A stretch of 64,000 bases of DNA from NCBI GenBank assembly GCA_025059535.1, contig JANXCX010000005.1, forward strand, positions 111,969-175,968, written 5' to 3'. Within the stretch, counting starts at the first letter, position 1; each line of letters opens with the position of its first letter. This DNA is from Bacteroidia bacterium. GTDB taxonomy: Bacteria; Bacteroidota; Bacteroidia; SpSt-205. The notes below the pieces were generated by a model. It worked only from the letters and a program-made list of their open reading frames with translations, did not search any database and was not told the DNA's origin. Below are positions 57,800 to 64,000 of the stretch, piece by piece. The position numbers were made by a program, and so were the translations under genes.

Positions 57800-58423
57800 A
57801 TGCCCTACTGGATCGGCATTACAGGAGGGAGCGCCTCAGGCAAAACTTACCTCTTAGACCTTTTAGCCCGCGCCTTGCCCCCCTCCCAAGCTACTTTCAT
57901 TTCTACGGACCATTACTATAAAGATCTCAGCCAGCAGCGGCGGGGGCCCGATGGCCAGGTCAACTTTGACCTACCCGAAGCCATAGATCACGAAAAGCTC
58001 TACCAAGACCTACTGGCCCTTCGGGCGGGTAAAACCGTACAGCAGCGGGAATACACCTTCAACCGCCCCGAGGTTCAGCCCCGCTGGCTTACCTTTCAGC
58101 CTGCCCCCATCCTTATCGCTGAGGGGCTTTTTCTTTTTTATCGGCCCGAGGTGCGTGAGCTTTTTGACCTGCGCATCTTTTTAGAGGCCGATGAGCCGTA
58201 CCGCTTTATTCGGCGGCTTCAGCGCGACCAGCGCGAGCGCGGCTACCCCGCTGAAGCTATCATCCACCAGTACCTTACCCAGGTTTTGCCCGCCTACCGC
58301 CAGTTCGTAGAACCCCTCAAAAACTACGCCCATATTATCATTCAAAATCACTATGGCGACTTTACGCCGGCTTTGCGGGTGCTTTTAGATCATATTCGTC
58401 AGGTAGCCCAGCAGGCGCACTAA
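57800..58423 (+). CDS. udk: Uridine kinase
   Basis: WIGITGGSASGKTYLLDLLARAL, STDHYYKDLSQQRRGPDGQVNFDLPEAIDHEKLYQDLLAL, FNRPEVQP. Confidence 0.95.
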   Translation: MPYWIGITGGSASGKTYLLDLLARALPPSQATFISTDHYYKDLSQQRRGPDGQVNFDLPEAIDHEKLYQDLLALRAGKTVQQREYTFNRPEVQPRWLTFQPAPILIAEGLFLFYRPEVRELFDLRIFLEADEPYRFIRRLQRDQRERGYPAEAIIHQYLTQVLPAYRQFVEPLKNYAHIIIQNHYGDFTPALRVLLDHIRQVAQQAH

Positions 58424-58428
58424 CTTTG
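58421..58428 (+). promoter_or_regulatory. -7 box TAACTTTG, 4 nt upstream of ATG at 58433, overlapping the udk stop codon
   Basis: TAnnTTTG match. Confidence 0.6.
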
Positions 58429-58432
58429 CGGC

Positions 58433-60370
58433 ATGTGGGCTCTGTTAGCGGTGATAGTGGGGTGGGTGTGGGCGCAGGATTGGAGCAAACGTAAGGCGGA
58501 GCTGGCGCGCCTAGGCAGTAAAATCCGCATTACCCAGGCGGAGTTTGAATACGCCTATGCAAAGGCGCATGGCGGCTGGGAAAAAGCACGCACTCATACC
58601 CCCCAGCAGTATCGAGCCTACCTGGAGGCTTACCTAAACTTTCGTCGTAAGGTAGCCGATGCCTTAGCGCGGCGCTTGGATACGCTCCAGAGCTTTCGGC
58701 GCGAATATGAAGGGTATCTGCGCCAGTTGGCTCGGCCCTTCCTTATGGAGCGGGAGGTGCTGGATACGCTGCTGCGCAAGGTCCATGCGCGCCTGCGCGA
58801 GGAGCTGCGCGCCGCCCATATTCTTTTTACCATTTCAGAGGGGGATACGGCGAAGGCCTACCAGAAAGCCTTGGCCGTGCGCGACTCCATCGTACGCGGC
58901 CTACTTTCCTTTGAGGCGGCGGTGCGCCGCCATTCCGAGGACCCTGCTGCTAGCCATACCCAAGGGGATTTGGGCTATTTCTCCGCCTTGGATATGGTGC
59001 CTGAGTTTGAGGAGGCCGCCTATACTACGCCTGTGGGGGATATCTCCCTTCCTGTGCGTACCAGCTATGGCTATCACCTTATCCAGGTGCGGGCGCGCGA
59101 GCCCCATGCCGGCCAGCGTAAAGTCGCGCACATCCTTGTACGCTGGGGGCCAGCCTACGCGGCTAAGGATAGTGTGGCCGCCGAAGCCCGCATCCGGGAA
59201 GTATACCGGCGCCTGCAACAAGGCGCAAAATGGGAGGAACTGGCTCGCGATTTTTCCGACGATCCTTTCAGCGCTACGCAGGGCGGCGAGCTAGGCACCG
59301 CACGCCTCATACCTCAAATGGAAGAAATCAAAAGGCGCCTGCCCGTCGGCGGTTTTAGTGAGCCTTTCCGCACGCGCTTCGGCTGGCATATCCTAAAGGT
59401 TCTAGAGGTTCAGCCGATAGGGGAGTATGAGGTGATGCGCCCCACCCTAAAGGCGCGCCTTCAGCGCGATCCCCGCTACAAAGCCGCCGAAGAAGCCTAT
59501 TTCGCTAAACGGCTACTGGCCTACAAGTATCAGGAAAATAGCGCCACGCGCACCGCACTAAAGCAAGCCTTAGATACCCTCTATCCGAATCTGGAGGCGG
59601 CCCAAGAGAGCTTGCCCACAGCCCTTCTTCAAGCTACGCTTTTTACCCTAAAGGGCACGCGGTATTCCGTGAAGGACTTTCTGCGCTTCTGGATCAGCCA
59701 GCGCACCGGGGAGCGCCAGTTTTCCGAAGCCCTCCTCCAAAGTATGCTGCGGCGCTTCGCTCAGGAAAAAGTGCTGGATTTAGAGCTTCAGGAACTCCCC
59801 GCACGATACCCCGAGTTTGAACTCCTACGACAGGAGTACTTCAATGGCGTGCTCTTCTTCAACATCAGCGAGCAGGAAGTATGGCGCAAGGCGGTAGAGG
59901 ACACCGCGGGTCTGCAGCGCTTCTATGAGGCGCACCGTACCGAATTTCCTGCGGGCGAGCGCCTAGAGGTTATAGAGATCATAGGTACAGACTCGGCTAG
60001 CTTAGCCGAACTTAGTCGGCGCCTGCCGGAAGCCTCCCTAGGGCTTATTGACTCGGTAAATCGTCAGGGCAGCTTTCGGTGGACTATACTGCCGCGCTAC
60101 ATAGAGCGGGCCCAAGCCGATAACCTTTACCAGCCCTACTTTGCGGATGGTAGCCTTTCCCGCTGGCTGCCCGTGCGCGGCAGCGGCCGCGAATGGAAAA
60201 CCGCCTACGTTTTGCGCAAACTTCCAGCTGGATATAAAACTTTTGAAGAGGTACGCATAGAGCTTATCCAGAAATATCAAGATTTTCTGGAAAAGGCCTG
60301 GCTGGAAAGGCTTCAGAAAGCCTACCCCGCCCGCATAAATGAAAAAGTATTTGCTCGCCTTTTTCGGTAG
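58433..60370 (+). CDS. Peptidylprolyl isomerase with two parvulin (PpiC) domains
   Basis: RAAHILFTISEGDTAKAYQKALAVRDSI...RHSEDPAASHTQGDLGYFSALDMVPEFEEAAYTTPVGDISLPVRTSYGYHLIQV and a second unit AHILVRWG...DFSDDPFSATQGGELGTARLIPQMEEI...RTRFGWHILKVLE. Confidence 0.92.
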   Translation: MWALLAVIVGWVWAQDWSKRKAELARLGSKIRITQAEFEYAYAKAHGGWEKARTHTPQQYRAYLEAYLNFRRKVADALARRLDTLQSFRREYEGYLRQLARPFLMEREVLDTLLRKVHARLREELRAAHILFTISEGDTAKAYQKALAVRDSIVRGLLSFEAAVRRHSEDPAASHTQGDLGYFSALDMVPEFEEAAYTTPVGDISLPVRTSYGYHLIQVRAREPHAGQRKVAHILVRWGPAYAAKDSVAAEARIREVYRRLQQGAKWEELARDFSDDPFSATQGGELGTARLIPQMEEIKRRLPVGGFSEPFRTRFGWHILKVLEVQPIGEYEVMRPTLKARLQRDPRYKAAEEAYFAKRLLAYKYQENSATRTALKQALDTLYPNLEAAQESLPTALLQATLFTLKGTRYSVKDFLRFWISQRTGERQFSEALLQSMLRRFAQEKVLDLELQELPARYPEFELLRQEYFNGVLFFNISEQEVWRKAVEDTAGLQRFYEAHRTEFPAGERLEVIEIIGTDSASLAELSRRLPEASLGLIDSVNRQGSFRWTILPRYIERAQADNLYQPYFADGSLSRWLPVRGSGREWKTAYVLRKLPAGYKTFEEVRIELIQKYQDFLEKAWLERLQKAYPARINEKVFARLFR

Positions 60371-61166
60371 TTTAGCGCTTGGGTGTAAGCGAGCGCCCTC
60401 GGAGCCGGTGGTAGCGCGCTATAAGGACCGTTACCTTACGCAGGCGGAGGCCTTGAGTCGCTTAGCCGTGCCAGCGGAGGCCGATACGGCGGCTCTCCTT
60501 CGGGCCTATGGGGCGGAATGGCTGCGGCAGCAGGCCCTCGCCGACACCGCCTACGCCCTTCTGCCCGAGCTGCGCCGCCAAATAGAAGCCCAAGTGCAAG
60601 AATACCGCACCCACCTGCTTATTGCCTATCTCTCCCGGCTTTTTGCCGAAAAGGTAATGCGCCACGAGGCGCCCTCCGATTCCGTGCTCCTGCGCCAGTA
60701 TGAAAAGCAGCCCGAAGCCTTTCGGGCTATCACGCCGTTTTACCGCTATCGGTGGGTGAAATTACCGAATACCTGGCTTGCGCAGCGTGAGCTAGCCCAG
60801 CACCTGCGCGCGCCCGACTCGGTATGGCAAGCGTGGCTAAAAGAAAAAAATTACCCCGGCCAAGTAATGGCCCAGTGGCAACCCCAAGCTGGACTAGATA
60901 GCCTTCAGGCCTTTTTTCCCGTAGCCCTTACGACGCTGCTGCCGGGTGGTGTGGCCCAAACACGCCGAATAGAAGCCGACGGCACCTACCTCCTTGTCTT
61001 CCAGCTTACGGGCCTCATCCTACCCGGCCAAATCCTGCCCTTTGACCTAGTGCGCGACCAGCTTAGAAATCTTTACCTTCAACAGCGGCTTCATGCCTGG
61101 CTTTCGGCTTTTGAAGACAGCGTGTATCAGCGGGCGCTGGCTCGCCCTGATGTGGATTTGTACTAG
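60339..61166 (+). CDS. SurA/PpiC-like lipoprotein without an obvious parvulin domain
   Basis: Lipobox MKKYLLAFFGSLALGC; VARYKDRYLTQAEALSRL and helical domain resembling SurA N-terminal region; lies between two PPIase genes. Confidence 0.75.
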   Translation: MKKYLLAFFGSLALGCKRAPSEPVVARYKDRYLTQAEALSRLAVPAEADTAALLRAYGAEWLRQQALADTAYALLPELRRQIEAQVQEYRTHLLIAYLSRLFAEKVMRHEAPSDSVLLRQYEKQPEAFRAITPFYRYRWVKLPNTWLAQRELAQHLRAPDSVWQAWLKEKNYPGQVMAQWQPQAGLDSLQAFFPVALTTLLPGGVAQTRRIEADGTYLLVFQLTGLILPGQILPFDLVRDQLRNLYLQQRLHAWLSAFEDSVYQRALARPDVDLY

Positions 61167-62460
61167 TGCGGCCCAGTCGCGCTTAGAGGGCATCGCCGCC
61201 CTCGTCGGCGATGAGCTCATCCTCCAGTCGCAGGTGCAGCAGCAGTACGCCTATCTCAAACAAATTGGCACACCCGATGACGGCGGCCTCTACTGCGAGG
61301 TTTTAGAGCGCATGATTATCCAGAAACTCCTCCTCGTGCGGGCCCGCCTGGACAGCCTCAAAGTCAACGACGAGCAGGTAGAACGCGAGCTGGACCGCCG
61401 CATTCAGATTCTCACGGCTCAGCTGGGCTCGCCCGAAGCTATCGCCGAAATCTACGGCAAGCCCCTACCTATCCTCAAACAGGACCTGCGCGGCGAGATT
61501 CGGGAGCAGCTCCTCGCCGAAGAGATGCGCCAGAAAATTCTTAGCGACATCCGTATCACCCCCCAGGAAGTGCGCGACTTTTTTCGGTCCATTCCGCCCG
61601 ATAGCTTACCTCTCCTACCGGCGGAGGTGGAGCTGAGCCAGATTGTATTTTGGGCCAAGCCCTCCCCAGCGGAGCGGGAAGCGACGCGTCAGCGCTTAGA
61701 AGCGATTCGTCAGGAGATTCGGGCTGGTAAAATGGAATTTGCTGCGGCGGCGCGTGCCTTCTCGCAGGATGTAGCCTCGGCGCGGCAGGGCGGGCTGCTC
61801 CCCGAGTTTACGCGCGGCCAGATGGTCCCCGAATTTGAACGCATGGCCTTTAGCCAGCCTATCGGCGAAGTGTCGCCCGTCTTTGAATCGCCCTACGGCT
61901 TCCATATCCTTCTGGTAGAAAAGCGTGTGGGCAACCGGGCCCAAGTCCGACACATCCTTCTCCAGCCCACTATCACCGAGGCAGATGTTGAAAAGGCTCG
62001 TCAGGCCTTAGCTACCCTGCGCCAGCAAATTCTGCGCGACTCTATCAGCTTCATCCGCGCGGCTATTGAGTACTCGGAGGACCCCGTAAGCAAGGCCATG
62101 GGCGGGCGCCTCAGCGATGAAGAAAGTCGCAGCTTCCGCCTGCCCTTAGACCGACTAGAGCCCGACCTCTATTTCCTCGTGGATCGGCTGCGCCCAGGCG
62201 AAATCTCCGAACCCACCGTCTTTACGACGCGGGAAGGCCGTAAAGGCGCCCGAATCGTCTGGCTCCAAAAACTCTACCCACCCCACCGGGCCAACCTAGA
62301 GCTGGACTACGAGCGCTTCGCCGAAGCCGCCTTAGAGGTCAAAAAGCGCCAAGCCATAGAAAAATGGCTCCGAAAAGCCCGCAAAAACGTCCCCATAGAA
62401 GTGCGGGAGGCCCGCTGCCAAGAAGCCTTAGCCGAGTGGGAAAAAGCCAGCGAGCCCTAG
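61093..62460 (+). CDS. surA: SurA-like peptidylprolyl isomerase (two parvulin domains)
   Basis: LEGIAALVGDELILQSQVQQQYAYLKQ; SQDVASARQGGLLPEFTRGQMVPEFERMAFSQPIGEVSPVFESPYGFHILLVEKR; second parvulin RHILLQPTITEADVEKARQAL; possible starts at TTG 61111 or ATG 61150. Confidence 0.92.
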   Translation: MPGFRLLKTACISGRWLALMWICTSAAQSRLEGIAALVGDELILQSQVQQQYAYLKQIGTPDDGGLYCEVLERMIIQKLLLVRARLDSLKVNDEQVERELDRRIQILTAQLGSPEAIAEIYGKPLPILKQDLRGEIREQLLAEEMRQKILSDIRITPQEVRDFFRSIPPDSLPLLPAEVELSQIVFWAKPSPAEREATRQRLEAIRQEIRAGKMEFAAAARAFSQDVASARQGGLLPEFTRGQMVPEFERMAFSQPIGEVSPVFESPYGFHILLVEKRVGNRAQVRHILLQPTITEADVEKARQALATLRQQILRDSISFIRAAIEYSEDPVSKAMGGRLSDEESRSFRLPLDRLEPDLYFLVDRLRPGEISEPTVFTTREGRKGARIVWLQKLYPPHRANLELDYERFAEAALEVKKRQAIEKWLRKARKNVPIEVREARCQEALAEWEKASEP

Positions 62461-62487
62461 CGGCTTTTCCTTCTATCGGAAAACCCC

Positions 62488-62495
62488 TATCTTTG
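62488..62495 (+). promoter_or_regulatory. -7 box TATCTTTG, 4 nt upstream of ATG at 62500
   Basis: TAnnTTTG match. Confidence 0.65.
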
Positions 62496-62499
62496 CGCC

Positions 62500-63270
62500 A
62501 TGGCGGCACCCACGACACCCGTAGCGGCTAAAAAGTTTCTCAGCGAACCTACTACTTTCCGCGACCGTTTTTTCAAAGGGCTTATTCGCTGGGCGGAAAA
62601 GCTGAATGTGCGCTTCTCCGTCCATGGCAATCCCCCCATCTATGATAAAAGGCTTTTTCCTTGGGCGCTGGAGCTTGAGAAAAACTGGCAGCCTATCCGG
62701 GCCGAGCTGCTGCGCGTGCTTAGCCGCAAAGAGGAGCTGCCAGCTTTCCATGAAATCACGCCCGAGGTAAGCGGGATTACGCAGGATAAGAACTGGAAGA
62801 CCTTCATGTTTTGCGGCTATGGCCGCTGGAGCGAGCGCAATGCCCGCCTGTGCCCGGAGACCGCGCGCCTCCTGCGCCGCATCCCAGGCCTCAAAACGGC
62901 TTTCTTCTCCATTTTAGAGCCTGGGAAGTACATTCCCCCACACCGCGGCCCCTATAATGGCGTCCTTCGTCTCCATTTAGGCCTTATTGTGCCTAAGGAG
63001 CGGGAGCGCTGCTGGATCCGCGTCCATGATCAGCGGCTCTACTGGGAGGAAGGTAAGGTGCTCATCTTTGACGACTGCTTTGACCACGAAGTGCATAATG
63101 ACACCAATGAGCTGCGGGCGGTGCTCTTCGTGGATTTCGTCCGTCCGCTCTACTTCCCGGCTAACCTCATAAACTGGCTCCTCCTCAATATCGCCTACTT
63201 CAGCCCCTATATCACCGAGGCGGCGGAGCGTCAGCAGGCCTGGGAGCAGCTTTTCTATCAGAAAGCTTAG
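62500..63270 (+). CDS. Aspartyl/asparaginyl beta-hydroxylase (LpxO-like) family protein
   Basis: KTAFFSILEPGKYIPPHRGPYNGVLRLHLGLIVP...WEEGKVLIFDDCFDHEVHNDTNELRAVLFVDFVRPL. Confidence 0.92.
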   Translation: MAAPTTPVAAKKFLSEPTTFRDRFFKGLIRWAEKLNVRFSVHGNPPIYDKRLFPWALELEKNWQPIRAELLRVLSRKEELPAFHEITPEVSGITQDKNWKTFMFCGYGRWSERNARLCPETARLLRRIPGLKTAFFSILEPGKYIPPHRGPYNGVLRLHLGLIVPKERERCWIRVHDQRLYWEEGKVLIFDDCFDHEVHNDTNELRAVLFVDFVRPLYFPANLINWLLLNIAYFSPYITEAAERQQAWEQLFYQKA

Positions 63271-63281
63271 CCTCCTCTGCG

Positions 63282-63300
63282 CTTCCCCTCAGGGGAGAAG
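63282..63300 (+). terminator. Possible hairpin terminator downstream of AspH-like gene
   Basis: CTTC-CCC-TCAG-GGG-A-GAAG stem of 7 bp with one bulge; T-tract only further downstream. Confidence 0.3.
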
Positions 63301-63322
63301 TACTACAATGGAGGATTTTTCG

Positions 63323-63330
63323 TATATTTG
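63323..63330 (+). promoter_or_regulatory. -7 box TATATTTG, 4 nt upstream of ATG at 63335
   Basis: TAnnTTTG match. Confidence 0.65.
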
Positions 63331-63334
63331 CCCG

Positions 63335-63685
63335 ATGTACCGACTTGGCTTACTGGGCTTGCTGGTGGGCTGGGTACTTGCCCAGAAGGATGCCTCTATT
63401 CCACGGGAAAAACTGGTAGCCTATGACGCCGTAGTCCTTTTGCGTGATTATAAACCCGGCGCCGACCCATACCCCTACGCCGAGGCCCTGCGGCAGCGTA
63501 TCCTACAGAAGGTAGGCTTTCATCACGTGGAATTCAAAGAAGGGGTAGGCCAGCGCTTGGCGCTGCGTCTCTATACCATCCCAGAGATGCCTTTGAGCGA
63601 TATTTATGAGGTGCTTCGGGCCAGCGGCGCCGAGGTGCACACCCTGACTCCCCACAAACCCGAAACCTCCCCTCAAACCCGCTAA
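63335..63685 (+). CDS. Hypothetical secreted protein
   Basis: Signal peptide MYRLGLLGLLVGWVLAQ; start refined from 63308 because a promoter box lies inside the longer ORF. Confidence 0.65.
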   Translation: MYRLGLLGLLVGWVLAQKDASIPREKLVAYDAVVLLRDYKPGADPYPYAEALRQRILQKVGFHHVEFKEGVGQRLALRLYTIPEMPLSDIYEVLRASGAEVHTLTPHKPETSPQTR

Positions 63686-63689
63686 ACCC

Positions 63690-64000
63690 ATGTACCGCAT
63701 AGGCCTTTCTCTCCTCCTCGGCCTGGGCTGGGCACAGACTATCCTGGTAGATGGTACAAGTAATGCCGGCTCCTTTGAGTCAGCCAATGTGTGTAATACC
63801 GGCACTTTCACCGCCGATGGCTGGACCGTCGTCAATGGCAGTCAAACTAACTACTGGGTCGTCCATACTGGAGCAGGAGCGCACCATGGCTCCCGAGCGA
63901 TTTATATTTCCACTACCTGTAGTGGCACACCATCCCACAATTACAACGTTAGCGCTACCTCCGTCGTGCACTTCTACCGCGACGTGACGCTGCCAGCGGG
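63690..64000 (+). CDS. Secreted protein, N-terminal part (runs off the window end)
   Basis: Open frame MYRIGLSLLLGLGWAQTILVDGTSNAGSFESANVCNTGTFTADGWTVVNGSQTNYWVVHTGAGAHHGSRAIYISTTCSG..., signal peptide then adhesin/CUB-like beta-rich segment. Confidence 0.7.
   Translation, partial: MYRIGLSLLLGLGWAQTILVDGTSNAGSFESANVCNTGTFTADGWTVVNGSQTNYWVVHTGAGAHHGSRAIYISTTCSGTPSHNYNVSATSVVHFYRDVTLPA

Noticed and set aside
58707-59294. 195-aa ORF inside the first PPIase gene
   Set aside because: Alternative-frame shadow over a parvulin domain; no own promoter or motif
1-64000. CRISPR arrays, transposases, integrases, phage genes, toxin-antitoxin or restriction systems
   Set aside because: None seen: no regularly spaced repeats, no recognisable mobile-element or defence proteins in any supported ORF

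Overview
Gene-dense window from a Bacteroidota chromosome. The lineage call rests on type IX secretion (T9SS) C-terminal sorting domains (type A and type B), GldA, a PD40/OmpA protein, the rnc-fabF-acpP cluster and TAnnTTTG promoters. Short gaps and proteins rich in Tyr/Trp/Arg/Leu suggest a thermophile (inference). Content is mostly housekeeping: sufT/sufU, sdaAB, nspC, tatA-gatA, mltD-like, rnc/fabF/acpP, sucA/sucB, htrA, pyrG, tdk, trmH, dtd, rsgA, kup, an AddA/UvrD-like helicase, mpl, acs, rpsP/rimM, udk, and a cluster of three PpiC/SurA-like genes, plus several T9SS cargo proteins. I saw no tRNA, rRNA, CRISPR array, transposon or prophage. The most noteworthy signals are: (1) many transcription-unit starts with a TAnnTTTG promoter box only 3-8 nt before the start codon, implying widespread leaderless transcription, including divergent promoters packed into gaps of about 20-35 bp; (2) a dihydroorotase-like protein that has lost its metal ligands; (3) an alkyltransferase-like protein with Cys replaced by Ala; (4) a 142-nt intergenic island with nested inverted repeats and a terminator-like hairpin; (5) several convergent or tandem gene overlaps of 50-113 bp. 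I did not find a clearly new multi-gene system; the leaderless architecture is the best candidate for something underdescribed.
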